Part shown: in pieces, positions 35,521-47,900 of the stretch
Layout of the letters: every line of letters begins with the position of its first letter
Numbering within the stretch: the first letter of the stretch is position 1
Assembly (NCBI RefSeq): GCF_018687715.1
Contig: NC_056761.1
Location: forward strand, 15,829,501 to 15,893,500
DNA length: 64,000 bases
Origin: Carya illinoinensis
Taxonomy: Eukaryota > Streptophyta > Magnoliopsida > Fagales > Juglandaceae
Direction of reading: 5' to 3'
Notes under the pieces: model-generated
The model's database searches: none
Seen by the model: only the letters and a program-made list of their open reading frames with translations
Told to the model about the DNA's origin: nothing
Position numbers and translations under genes: made by a program

Positions 35521-36465
35521 ATGGGTTCTGAAAATTCTGTTGATTCTGTCCCTACTATTTTGTCAGAAGTTCCAAACATAAATCCATAAGATATTTCATC
35601 AAGTCCCTACTATTTGCATCCTAGTGATAACCCTGGTGCCCTTCTTGTCTCAGAGATCTTTACTGGAGATAACTATGTTGCTTGGAGCCGCTCAATCACC
35701 ATTGCTTTATCTGTCAAGAATAAAGTGGCATTCATCGATGGTTCAATTCGACCTCCACATTTTTCTGAATCTGTTCTTCACACAGCTTGGTTAAGGGCAA
35801 ATAACTTGGTACTTTCTTGGCTTATAAACTCTATTTCCAAAGATATTCGAAACATTTTGCTATATGTAAATTCATTTCTTGATCTTTGGAATGAATTGAA
35901 GTCTCGGTACTTAAGAAGTGATGGACAAAGGGTTTTTCACCTTGAAAAATCTTTGAGTTGCATCAACTAAGGTTCTTCCTCTGTCACTGAGTACTTCAGT
36001 GCTTTTAAAATATTATGGGATGAATATGTAAGTTTTCATCCTTTTCCAACATGTACTTGTGGAAAAATGTCAACTTGTACATGTGATCTTTTCTCCTTTT
36101 TACTACAAAGGCAACAATCAGACTATGTTATGAAGTTTCTGGTTGATTTAAACGATTCTTTTGCATCCATAAGAAGTCAGCTGCTTCTTTCAATACCATT
36201 ACCACCTATGGCCAAGGTCTTCTGTCTATTACTCAAAGATGAAAGCCAAAGACAACTAACCAACTCAATTTCTACTGAAACTCATGCATTGATGGTTAAA
36301 CATTCGACTCCTGCAGCAAATCAATACAGATTTTCCAAAGAAAAATCCAAGAAATCTATTCTTCATTGTACACATTGTGGATACAATGGACATACAATGG
36401 ATAAGTGCTTCCAGCTTCATGGATACCCTCCTGGGTGGACTGGACCAAAGGAAAGAGAATTCATT
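35521..36465 (+). pseudogene. gag: Copia-2 gag
   Basis: ATG 35521 opens the frame (MGSENSVDSVPTILSEVPNI); a TAA follows after about 22 codons. The rest carries the copia gag signature NPGALLVSEIFTGDNYVAWS, the UBN2-type gag domain, a CTCGKMSTCTC segment and a CCHC knuckle CTHCGYNGHTMDKC (about 36367). Another stop (TAA near 35968) splits the domain. Organisation and residues closely parallel copia-1 gag. Confidence 0.85.
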
Positions 36466-37990
36466 CTGCTGCTCATGCTGCAATTACAACTGATGATGTC
36501 TATAAACAAAACAATAATGAGTTTCACATGGTTTCTTTGACTTATGAAGATTTCAATAAACTGCTAGCTATTGCCAATTCCTCTCAGTCATCTCAAAACC
36601 CCCCAAACACCCAGAATCTATCATCTTGCAATCTTGTTACTTCCTTTCAATTTTTTGGTAATTCTTCTTGCAATTCAGTTTCTACCATTTCAAAATCTAA
36701 TTGTTCTTGGATGTTAGACACTAGTGCAACAGATCACATGATCTGTTCACCCTCATTCTATTGCTTTCCTCCTAAACCAATAAATATATCTGTCAATTTA
36801 CCCAATGGACAAGTTATACCAGCAACACACATAGGAACAATTTGCATTTCTAGTACTCTTTTCTTGCAAAATGTCTTATGTGTATCATCCTTTACCTTTA
36901 ATCTTTTGTCTATTTCTAAGCTAACCAAAGATTCTAATATTTCTTTGTCTTTCTTTCGTACCATTGCCTTTGACAGGACTAATCAATGAAGAAGATGATT
37001 GAGATTGCATTTGAGAAACATGGCTTATATTACTTCAATTCTGCTTCTGAAAATTCTAAGACTAATCCAACTCATTTTTCTGCTACATCTCCAAAGTCAT
37101 TGGGCTTATGGCATTATAGATTAGGCCATGTATCTCTTTCTAGACTTTCTTCTCTTAAACACCTCGATCCCTCTATCTTTATGGATTGTCAAAGTGTATG
37201 TGATTTGTGTCCCTTAGCAAAGCAAAGAAAACTATCATTTCCTGTATCACATAGCAAGTCTAATAAAATGTTTGATTTGATTCACTGTGACATATGGGGT
37301 CCATTTGGAACCATTTCTTATTCAGGTTAATTATAAATTTTTCTTAACAACTGTTGATGATTTTACATGCTGTACTTGGGTTTGTATGCTTAAAACAAAA
37401 TCTGAAATTCCATTCCTACTTAAAAGTTTCTGTAAAATGATTAAAACACAGTTTGATGTTGCTATAAAAAATATAAGATCAGACAATGGGCCTGAGTTCC
37501 TACTCACAGATTTCTATCATGAAAATAGAATTTTACACCAAAGAAGTTGTGTAGAAACCCCACAGCAAAATGGCATAGTAGAAAGAAAATATCAACATTT
37601 GCTTAGTACAACTAGGACTTTAATGTTTCAAGCAATATTCCATTATCTTTTTGGAGTGATTGTGTTCTCACAGCAGCTCATATTATTAATAGGATCCCTA
37701 CTCCTCTTCTTAAAAACAAAACCCCCTATGAAATGCTTTTTAATAAAACACCAAAACTTGCTCATCTAAAAAGTATTTGGTTGTCTTTGCTTTGCTTCAA
37801 CACTTCAACATCACAGACAAAAATTTGATCCTAGAGCTGTCAAGTGCATATTTCTCGGGTATCCCTCTGATATAAAAGGCTACAAAATAATGGATCTCCA
37901 TACTAAGAAAGTCTTCATCTCTAGAAATGTTATATTTCATGAAAACATTCTTCCTTTTACAGCTGTACGATCTGATCCTCAAAATCACAC
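36466..37990 (+). pseudogene. pol: Copia-2 protease and integrase
   Basis: Protease with SWMLDTSATDHM, where the usual active-site D-S-G reads D-T-S, a damaging change. Then the HHCC zinc domain (LWHYRLGHVSLSRL, CDLCPLAKQRKLSF) and integrase core with HCDIWGPF, IRSDNGPEF and TPQQNGIVERKY, giving the D,D,E triad. Frame changes near 37320 and stops after 37769 interrupt it. The C-terminal [18 protein letters not shown] region runs to about 37900. Confidence 0.83.
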
Positions 37991-38399
37991 ATGTATATTC
38001 CCTCCATCAGAAAATTCATACAGTTATGATATTTTTCATTGTAATCCAATTGGTAATCCACCTGTATTATCAACTTCACATATAAATAATCCATATATTG
38101 ATGATGACCATAATGATGATCATCAAAATTCTCCTATACCTCAGAACAATCATATTTCAAATAATTCTCAACAACTCAGAAAATCCACTCAACTTAGACA
38201 AGCACCTCATTTTCTATAGGATTATTATTGTAGCCAAGTTTCTTCAAATGTAGCTCCTTCAAAATCTTCTACTGATGGTTCTAGATAAGGTAATTTCTAC
38301 TCCATTTCTCCTTTCCTTTCTGTAAATAGACTTTCATCATCTCATAAAGCCTTCCTTACTTCTATCACAACTTCTTTAGAACCCAAAACATATAAACAG

Positions 38400-39905
38400 G
38401 CTGCTCAATTTCTAGAATGGCAAAAAGCTATGCAAAATGAACTTAATACTTTAGAATTAAACAAAACATGGGAGCTTGTTACTTTACCTAAACATAAACA
38501 GACCATTGGTTGTAAATGGGTGTTTAGAATCAAATACAAAGCTAATGGAACTATAGAGAGACATAAAGCAAGATTAGTGGCAAAAGGTTACACTCAACAA
38601 GAAGGCCTAGATTTCTTTGACACTTTCTCACCTTTTGCAAAGATTACTTCTATTAAACTTCTACTTGCTGTTGTTGCAATTAAGAATTGGCATATTCTTC
38701 AGTTAGATGCAAACAATGCGTTTTTACATGGTGAACTACATGAAGAGGTTTACATGGATTTGCCTCTTGGTCTACCAAATCAGAACAACAAAGTTTGTAG
38801 ACTTTTAAAAAGTCTTTATGGTCTTAAACAGGCCTCTAGACAGTGGTTTGAAAAACTGTCTAACTCTCTCATCAGCTATGGTTTCTCTCAAAGTAGATCT
38901 GATTGTTCATTATTCATCAAAAAGTCAGCAACATCATTTATGGCATTGATAGTGTATGTCGATGATGTATTATTAGCCAATGATAGTTTGCATGATATTG
39001 AACTATTGAAGAAGTTTCTAGATGATCAATTTACAACTAAAGACTTGGGGGCATTGAAATATTTTCTTGGACTAGAGGTAGCAAGATCTCACACTGGGAT
39101 CTCTTTTTACAAACGAAAATATGCACTGGACATTCTACAAGATACTAGCCTTATTGGTTCCAAACCTGCAGCATTTCCTATGGAATCTAATCTCAAACTG
39201 GCTATTGAAGATTCAGAACCATATCAAGATCCATCAGCTTATAGAAAACTGGTTTGCAGATTGTTATACTTAACAATTACCAGACCAAATATTGCATATT
39301 CTGTCCAAGTTTTGAGCCAATTTCTAGCTAAACCAACAGTCAATCACCACAAAGCAGCAATGAGGGTACTTAGATACTTAAAGGCTACACCTGGACAGGG
39401 TTTACTCTTCTCTCCATCTTCAGAACTTCAGTTGAAAGCCTTCTTAGACAGTGACTGGGCAGGCTGCATTGATACTAGGAAAAGCATAACAGGTTTTGCA
39501 GTATTCTCGGGAAATTCTTTGATCTCATGGAAGTCTAAAAACAGGCCACTATTAGTCGATCCTCTGCCGAAGCTGAGTACAGGGCTCTTGCAACTACAAC
39601 TTGTGAAATACACTCGTTAATCTATGCACTACAAGACTTACAGATTGATCACTCTCAACCAACCCTCTTATATACAGACAGCAAATCTGCTATGTCCATT
39701 GCCACAAACCCAGTACAACATAAAAGAACCAAACACATACAAATTGATTGCCATTTAGTTTGAGAGAAGATGCAAGAAAAGCTCATCAAGTTGTTCTATA
39801 TTCCCTCTCGGCTAAAATTGGCAGATATTTTCACAAAACCACTTGGATCATTGCCTTTTCACCATACTCTTCGCAAGATGAACATTATTAACATTCATGT
39901 TCATC
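38400..39905 (+). pseudogene. pol: Copia-2 reverse transcriptase and RNase H
   Basis: A long open stretch (38430-39620, 396 codons) covers the whole RVT_2 domain: [52 protein letters not shown] and catalytic VYVDDVL (about 38956). The start of RNase H follows (DSDWAGCIDTRKSITGFAVF). A one-base frameshift near 39545 moves the remaining RNase H motifs (SRSSAEAEYRAL, DSKSAMSIATNP, RTKHIQIDCHLV, DIFTKPLG) into another frame. The RT is the least damaged retroelement domain in the window. Confidence 0.88.
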
Positions 39906-39916
39906 TTGAGGGGGGG
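39906..39916 (+). promoter_or_regulatory. Copia-2 polypurine tract
   Basis: TTGAGGGGGGG directly before the 3' LTR. Confidence 0.88.
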
Positions 39917-40143
39917 TGTTGGAGTATTGCATCAAATATAGATAATATGGAATTAAAATCCAAAGTAGAAAAGGCTAAAATGGTCACTACAATATAGTTA
40001 GTTAATTCTGTTGCTTTACATTTTCAGTATAAATAGAATGTAATAGTAGACTCGTTCATTACTTCTTTCATCAATACAATTCAGAATTCTTTTCCCTTTT
40101 CTCTGTTTTCAAGTTCTTCATTCACTTGATTGAGTTCTTATCT
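39917..40143 (+). repeat. Copia-2 3' LTR
   Basis: 227 bp; about ten differences from the 5' LTR, including the last base (A to T). Confidence 0.9.
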
Positions 40144-40148
40144 ATATA

Positions 40149-40732
40149 TATATCTATATATATATAGAGAGAGAGGTTCCATCTTTCATGGTGTAGCATA
40201 AAAAATAGGAAAATTCTTCTTCCAATATTAATATGTAAGGTATCCATTTAATGAAACAGTATGAATTGAAAATGGAAATGATTTTTATGAGATAGATGAC
40301 ATTTTCTTCTCTTAATTTTAATTTTTTTAATTTTTCTTTTCAATAAAAAAGTTGTTGATATGTTATTTGGTGCACCAAATTACTTTTACCTAGCAAGACT
40401 CGAGATGGGGTCTTACACATGATGGCCGTGTGAAGCCAGGTCATCGTGTGTATTTCTTGAAGTAAAAGCTACGACTAAAGGCATGAACGAATAAGACTAA
40501 AAAAAAAAACTGAAAGTTTGGTAAACATGTCGGTTCGGGTCAGTAGTCACTCAACTGCTAGATCGAGCTGTCTAATCTCTCGCATGATTTAATTATAAAA
40601 TTAATCATGTGCATACATACATATATATATAGATGTGCATATCAGTTCGAGATGTGGCAGGGGCGAAACTACTGTTGTCCAGAAACAAGCAAAAATGGAC
40701 GATATGTTTTTTATAAAATTTAGCTAGCTTTA
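40149..40732. repeat. Copy C of the short dispersed repeat and intergenic sequence
   Basis: (TA)n and AGAGAGAG, then GGTTCCATCTTTCATGGTGT and AGCATAAAAAATAGG (about 40175-40210), matching copies A and B. The rest is AT-rich with no gene. Confidence 0.45.
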
Positions 40733-41974
40733 TGTTGTGCCTAAACTTTGACTCAAATTAATGAACCAAAAGTTTAGTGCAGTTTTACCTGCAAGTATAC
40801 AGGTGTTGTAGTATCTTACAGGATCGAATCCACAGGGATTGACTTTTGTGATAAAGAAAATAAATTCAAACAATGAAACGAAATTACTAAAAGAAACGTG
40901 CAATCAAATGAAGATTGATAAAATAACTGAATCAAACTAAAATGATAAAATGAATTGATATGGAGAAAGACTAAGGTTTCAAGGATCCGTCTAATAATTT
41001 ATGATATTGTTTCCGATCGATTTACTTCAATTAAACTAGAATAATGATTCCGTTTAATTGGAAGATTTAGCATTTAAGATCAAGAAAAATAGTTGCTTAT
41101 GATTAAGCGTGAACGATTGATGATTAAAACATTTACAAATCTATTTGAATACCACAGGGATTCCTCGAGCATTCACTGTATTCAGAAATCACAATGAATC
41201 AAGATAAGTATATAGATAATCAAAATATCCAATAATAAAATCTTTCAATCGATCAAGCTCACAGAATAAATGTTACGTGGATCTGAAAATAATATTTAAA
41301 TCATTAAACTTCATCTCTCACCTTAGTATTAAAATTTAGCCAAACATATTTATTACAAGTATTATAAAAATCACATAAATATCCTTCATTAAATAACTAA
41401 AATAAAATACAAGAAATACTAGGAAATAACTTAGAAACAATAAAATTTGGAACCCAATTGATACAAAGGAATAAATCAGAGATTGAATTCCATCCGTCTC
41501 TTCTAAACGAAAATGAATCAACACGAGAGCTTCACGCCACAAGTGAAAAACATCCACTCCGAATGAAAAGCAAAGAAACGGAAACCAACATAATGAAAAC
41601 AAGAACAAAGTGCTACGTCTTCCCTTTCTATCCCAGCACTGACTTTCTCAATTAATCAAGACTCAAGCACCGACATCTCTTCCTTTTTCAATTCCAGCAC
41701 ACACCCTTCAATCTAATTGATCCCAACTCATCGACTTTCTCTCTCAATTTCAACCACGTACCCCTCTCTTCTCTCCCTCTCTACTCATGACCAACACACC
41801 TCCACTCCCCCTATTCCCCACGTAACCTGCCCTCCATATAATAGAGTAAGAATATCAATATTTATAGCCTCAATCCAAACGTGAAGTCGGTTCACCCCTT
41901 TCACATTGAATTCATTCTTTAATTCCCTTTAATCACGACACTTTCTCTTCTCTTGTACCTACTGCACCGTCCAG

Positions 41975-42015
<41 letters not shown>

Positions 42016-42618
42016 GATAGCTGCCTCAAGTTGGTGCTGCCAAACTCCTTCTTCCAAGTCAAGCACGGCACGGCATGCACTTCCATGTTCTTTATTTGTT
42101 TTTCTTTTCAACATGCCTCTATTTGGTTTCAGCCTCCTTTTTGGACTTTAACTTTGCATGTATTTGTCTACTGCAACCATTTTCTTCATCGCATGTGCTT
42201 ATAAACAATCAAGATAAGAAAGTCACCACGTCTTCATTTTGTGTCTTATTTTTCAGCTGCCAAGTACTTCCTTCATTCTCTTCATTCCTCTCAATTAATA
42301 TGTACTTTTGGCCAAAAGTTCCAACTGGATCCCATTTGAATTTTATTTAAACTGAAAGTAAGGAGAAAGAAATAACACTCAAAAATAAATTAAAAGAAAA
42401 ATAGATTATCAAAAACAGACTATATATGTGAGGAAATATTGTCCCATTAAATCATAATTATAAAATTAAGCATAAACATGATATCAATCAATTAAAAATC
42501 ACAACTCGTATTTATTCTTATTAACCATTTTTTCATCTAAAACCAATAATAGTGTCATGAAGAATTTAAAATATATTGGTTTTAAATAGTTAAAATACTT
42601 AATATTTCAGCTCAATCA
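40733..42618 (-). mobile_element. Solo LTR of the Athila-type family
   Basis: Matches along most of its length the 3' LTR at 54822-57596 and the solo LTR at 47968-49963: terminal TGTTGTGCCTAAACTTTGAC, then AAGTATACAGGTGTTGTAGT and TCGAATCCACAGGGATTGAC, with the other end ATATTTCAGCTCAATCA. On the - strand it reads TGATTGAGCTG... to ...CACAACA. No internal domains flank it. Flanks CTTTA (40728-40732) and ATTTA (42619-42623) could be a target-site duplication with one change. Confidence 0.85.
41976..42007. repeat. (CA)n microsatellite
   Basis: About 16 CA units followed by (TA)n, inside the solo LTR; absent at the corresponding place in the other copies. Confidence 0.9.
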
Positions 42619-43389
42619 ATTTACTAAATGCCCATCGATCCTGGTTAAAAGTGACATAGTGCATATATACGTATGTTGGAAATTAGGGTTGTATAAATAA
42701 ATAACTGCTTGAACAACCCGCTTAATATCAGTTGATCAAACTCGACTTTAGCTTTATTTGTTCACGAATGAGTCGTTTATAAATGTAAAATTATTATCAA
42801 ATATTAAATGGTACAACTTATATAAGTTCAGATAAACTCGAATAATCATGTTCTTAATACTGTAAAATATGTTACTCAAATCATTGATATAAGTATATAT
42901 AAACTATATAAAGGTATTTATAAAAACTCAAAGTTAGTTTATTAAAATTTATCAGATCAATAAAGTTAGTCATGAACAACCTTGTACTCACTCAAATAAT
43001 GAATGAGCTATTTAATAACTTAAGATCATATATGCGTATTCAACTCGAATTCGAATATAAATTAAATCAGTAATATATCAGTTCTGCTTAGGTTTGTGGT
43101 TTCTGGGGTGCATGTGAAGCTCTATTTGGGTTGGTTTTATATTTGTAGTGAGTGCATAGTTTGTGTGAGTTGTAATATTTGATCTTGTCGACTTGGCCTC
43201 TCGTGCTTCTTCATGAGTGCGAGAGGTTTTTTATTTTTATTTTTAATCTTTTTTCCAAGTTTTCTATCATATTATAAGTAGAAATTGACATTCTGATAAA
43301 TATGGTGTACTTGAACTTCTGGTGGTACTTTTACTCTTAAAGCTTAAGGTGCATCATTATGCCCTACGATGATTTTTTCTAAGAGAGAT
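42619..43389. other. Intergenic sequence without gene
   Basis: AT-rich. The only structure is a near-palindrome CCTCTCGTGC...GTGCGAGAGG (about 43198-43228) followed by a T-rich run, possibly the 3' end of a retroposon transcript. Confidence 0.35.
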
Positions 43390-43625
43390 TTGGATACTGA
43401 ATTCAGATGAGATGAAACTCAAATAAAATATTATTAAAATATTAGTTTTTAATATTATTTTTGTTTTATGATTTGAAAAAGTTGAATTATTTTTTGTATT
43501 TTGTTTGGAAGTCTGGAAAATTTGTAATGATTAGATGAAAAAGTTGAAGATTTGAAATTGAAAATTGTTTATATTTATTGTGTTTGGAACTTTGGATATT
43601 GAGATGAGATTAGAGGACTTTGATG
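43390..43625. repeat. AT-rich MITE-like repeat
   Basis: Contains GATGAGATGAAA, ATTTGAAAAAGTTGAATTAT, TGTAATGATTAGATGAAAAA and GATATTGAGATGAGAT. Similar to the repeat near 23590-23830. Repeats of this composition are, as I remember, frequent in Fagales genomes. Ends not resolved. Confidence 0.55.
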
Positions 43626-44011
43626 TCCAACCTAAGCATAAGACTCCATTTGGACACCAAGGCTGCGTTAGGGTAGTGAGATGATCTCAGATAATCTATG
43701 AATAATAGTGAAAAAGTGATGAAAAATGAATGATAAAATTTTCTTTTTCTCTTTTAATGCATTGGGTTATGTGTTATAGCGTATGCGTGACAACACTGTT
43801 AATTTATGGAATGCTATTAATTATACGTGTATATATATAGACATATATATATTCCTTGGATATCATATGTATGGATGATATTTAGAGTTGACCCATGTAC
43901 ACCTCACATTTGTTTGTATGTACGTAGAAATGTCAAAGTAGCTGGCTAGGTATATAATTCATCATGACAACTCATTCTTTCCAAATTCATTAATGAGATC
44001 GACATCATGCA
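43626..44011. other. Intergenic flank of CACTA-2
   Basis: AT-rich, no ORF, ends at GCA, the presumed 3-bp target duplication before the CACTA terminus. Confidence 0.35.
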
Positions 44012-44165
44012 CACTACAAGAGAATTGGGTTTTTGAGACAAAAAATTTGTCTCAAAAAACCCAAATTTCGTCCCTAGAAGTTTTTGGAGACAAAAAATTT
44101 TTGTCTCAGAAAGACTATCTTAGAAACTTTCTGGAGACAAAAATTGATTTTCATCTCCAGAAAGT
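44012..44165. repeat. CACTA-2 left terminus and subterminal repeats
   Basis: CACTACAAGAGAATTGGG is followed by a foldback GGGTTTTTGAGACAAA / TTTGTCTCAAAAAACCC (44027-44062). Further GGAGACAAAAA and TTTTGTCTCAGAAA copies occur near 44093 and 44132. Such GAGAC-containing foldbacks are typical CACTA subterminal binding repeats. Confidence 0.85.
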
Positions 44166-44520
44166 ACTTTTAGGACGAAATTGGGCGGAACCAGTTGAAA
44201 CCATTTGAACGGAATTTTTTTTTAGACAAATAATGTCATCTCAGAATCAACTTCGAATGAAAAAATTTCTGTTAGAACTTTCAATTTTGTTTGAATAACA
44301 TTGAATGAAAAGTGTATATATTAATATTTAATGGGGACTAAAATAACTAACCATTTTTTTGACAAGCGATGAAAAGATTGAGAACCCGCATGATGGTGTA
44401 TCATTAAATTTGATTTATTTGCTTTGCTCACCGTACCTCGTTGCTAAAAAAAGTATTATAATTTTATGTTTAATACATCTATGATATATTATTAAAAAAA
44501 GATAGCAGCGAAATTACCTG

Positions 44521-44977
44521 ATAAGTAGGATCTTCAAACAGATCACAAACTTTCTTAGATTCGTTTGGTGGCATTGCTTGGAATGGATTTTGACGCGCTT
44601 CTGTCATAGTACTGAACTTCTGATAGTGTGCATGGCATTGACCTTTGTACCTCTGGAAGGCATTCGGCATTAGTTCCTCAATCGTTAGTCGATCATCTCA
44701 TCAGCCAAAATTTAATTCAAACTCGTCCTTCAAAACATTATAAACAATTAGTATAATTTCAAAAGTTATTTAAATAAAAATGTTATACAAAGTAACTTAT
44801 TACCAGGCAATAATTTTTGATGCGGTCTTTCACATATTGGAGAAATTTAGCCCATGAGGATGTAGCCATCGGTGCATACGTGCGAGTAAGTGTACCAACG
44901 TAAGAAGCAAGCAAAGCTGCCGAATCCCAAGAGCTGCCGGTGTGATCATCAAGTATATCAACTTTAATTTTATCCAC
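44521..44977 (-). pseudogene. CACTA-2 Transposase_24 gene remnant
   Basis: Two exons on -. The first has SSWDSAALLASYVGTLTRTY and SWAKFLQYVKDRIKNYCL before a GTAATA donor. The second (after TTTTGAAG, near 44731) has ELNFG*DDRLTIEELMPNAF, QRYKGQCHAHYQKF, MTEARQNPF and KKVCDLFEDPTYQ, ending at a GTAATT donor (44521). These correspond to the N-terminal and central parts of Transposase_24 and parallel exons 2-3 of the gene at 8640-10476. A TGA breaks the second exon and all later exons are missing, consistent with an internal deletion. Confidence 0.7.
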
Positions 44978-44991
44978 TTTCCTTATTTTAT

Positions 44992-47900
44992 CTATGCAGA
45001 CAACCCTCGTAATGGGACCATGTCATATTGGCTTAGATTAACAAATAGATTGATGCCTGATTCATTTTCTTGATATGCTTCTTCATGGTCAGGACTATCA
45101 ACTTCTTCATGTGGTTTGTTTGCCTCTGGAATATAATCATATACATTTCTTGGTGCAAACTTCTCAACTAACCGCCATGGATTTCCGTACTTTGGATCAT
45201 CTAAATAAAAAACTTGATTTGCTTGGCATTTGAGAACGAAAGGATCATCCTCATACCATTTGTTAGATGTATTGATGTTTACAAAATATTCATCCTTACG
45301 CACTCCCAACCTAGGATTTGAGACATCACACCAATTACATTTAAATAACCAGGCCATATATCCCCCCCCACATACTTTAACGCTATGATATCTTCCACAA
45401 TTCCGTAAAGATTGATATTATCATCCCCATGGCTTCCTTCGACTACGACCCCACAATTTAGAGTTTTCCTATATCGTTCTATGTCTACTGTGTGAAATTT
45501 ATATCCATGCACCAAACATCCTAAATATTGGATGTCCCGCTTAGACGGACCACATGCCAAAGCATACACTTATGGTGAGATTTCACTTGAATGTTCACTA
45601 TATTTCGATGCAACCTACATAAATAAATATTATTCTACTTATATCAATATTATATATAAATAATGTGACATTCAAGGTATAAAGTTCAAAATAATTGTGC
45701 ATGTTTTTTTAGTAATAACATATGTTCAAACCACGAGGCAAATTCTTCTTCGTGCATCTTTTCTACGTTAGTCACACCATTCGTGCGAAGTAGTTGTATA
45801 TGTTCGCTGCGTATGTTAATGTGAACTATTAATTTGTATCAATATATACTATATTATTATAAATGCACTTAAAAATACTATTAAATTAGATGATCATCAC
45901 TAACCTCAAATAGTGTTTAATCTCTTCACAGTTATTCAAGACATACCATCAAGCTCTTTCAAACTTTCATCCACATAGTTCATAGCCCCATTGTGCACCT
46001 ATGGGATGTACTTTCTAGGAAAACACTGTAAATGCTGATGAAACTCCCATTTTTCCACCTTCATAATTTCAATCCGGTCTCGTATATCTAGTATCAACCC
46101 CACGAAAATACATTGAATAAAATTTATGCCACTCATTATGAATATATGACTCTGTGATCGATCCTTCTGGACGAGCCTTATTCCCTACAAATCGCTTCAG
46201 TTTTCCCAAAAACCGTTCAAGAGGATACATCTATCTATACTGAACGGGGCCAGCAACTAAAGCCTCACGAGGTAGATGCACAGACAAATGAACCATTATT
46301 TCAAAGAATGAAGTTGGGTACAAACTCTCCAACTTGCACAATATCAATGCAATGCCAGCTTCCATTTTTAATAAGGCATCAACTTTCAATGTTCTTCTGC
46401 AAATAGTCCTAAAAAATACTCTAATTTTGTGATAGCTGTACGAACATCTCGAGTAAGCTTTCTGCGCACACCAACTGGCAACTATTACTGCAAAAATGTA
46501 TGACAGTCATGACTTTTGAGACCAGTTATCTTCCAATCATGAGTTCGGACACATCTTGATATGTTCGAAGCATAACCAGCGGGTAATTTGATTGCCATGA
46601 ACCAATCACAGAATTTGTTTCTCTCATCACTTGAAAGTGTATACCATGCAAAGGGCATATAAGCTGACGACCCAGTATCTTGCAAATGCAACTCCGATCT
46701 TATTCCCAGCTCTTTAAAATCTTTACGAGAGTTGATTGTATCTTTTGTCTTCCCTCGTATTGACATCAAGGTGCCTAAAATATTCTCACATATATTTTTT
46801 TCAATGTGCATAACGTCTAGATTGTGACGCAGTGCCAAGGTAGACCAATATCGCAACTTAAAAAAATGCTTTTTTTGGTCCAATTCAATTCTACTGCTTT
46901 TCATTTCCTCTTTCAACATCTTATATCCTTCCCAAATCTGTTGTCCGGAACATCTTTCAATTGTGTGAAAATATCACCCCCAGAATACTCTGGCGGTGAT
47001 GACCTGCGCTCAACCCTTCCATCAAATATTGCTCTATTTGAATGCCATCTATGATCATGAGGTAGATATCGACGGTGTCCCATGAAACATAATTTCAAGC
47101 CATTCATTAACCACTAAGACTGTGTATCTTTGTTACAAATAGGACAAGACATTTTTCCTTTTATGCTCCATCCAGACAAGTTCCCGTATGCTGGAAAATC
47201 ATTTATTGTCCAAAGTACTACAGCATGCATCTTGAATTCAAGCGACAAGGCTGCATCATATGTATTGACACCCTGTTCCCACAACTCTTTTGACTCTACC
47301 ATTATTGGCTGCAAATATACATCTATTTCATTTCCTGGTGATCTTGGCCCTAGGATCAATAGAGTTATCATAAAATAAGGATCCTTTATACATTTCCATG
47401 GAGGCAAATTATAAGGCATTAATATGACATGCCAAGTGCTATGAGAAGTGCTCAAGTTGTCAAATGGATTAAAGCCATCAGTTGCTAAACCAAGATGTAC
47501 ATTGTGAGGTTCTCTGGCAAACCATAGATACTCGTCATCAAATTTCTTCCATTGTAAGGAATCTGTAGGATGCGTGAGGAATTGATCATTTTGAACTCTT
47601 GCTGTATGATTCCAAGTCATATATGTCGTAGTCATTCGGGAAGTAAACACTCTTTGAAGTTGAGGAATCAACGGAAAATGTCTTAGCACTTTATGGGGTA
47701 CATTACGCTTATCGGATGTCCATTTTGACTCATGACACGCTGGACATAAATGAAATTCTGCATATTACTTCCAAAAGAGAACACAATCATTCTTACATGC
47801 GTGGATGATATTATAATTGAATCCTAACTCTCGCTTCAATTTCTTCTCTTCATAAAAATTTCGAGGTACTACGTTATCCTGTGGGAGAGACTCTTTAAAT

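Larger units (their letters stand above)
35118..40143 (+). mobile_element. Complete Ty1/copia retrotransposon 2
   Basis: A 5026-bp copia element with LTRs 35118-35344 and 39917-40143 (227 bp each, starting TGTTGGAGTATTGCATCA). PBS TGGTATCAGA follows the first LTR and a G-rich PPT precedes the second. The flanks ATATA (35113-35117 and 40144-40148) fit a target-site duplication but lie in AT repeats, so they are weak evidence. LTRs differ at about 10 of 227 positions, making it older than copia-1. All copia domains are present, with stops and frameshifts. Confidence 0.93.

Noticed and set aside
43198..43240. GC-rich hairpin followed by T-rich DNA, like a bacterial terminator
   Set aside because: The window is plant nuclear DNA, so a Rho-independent terminator does not apply.
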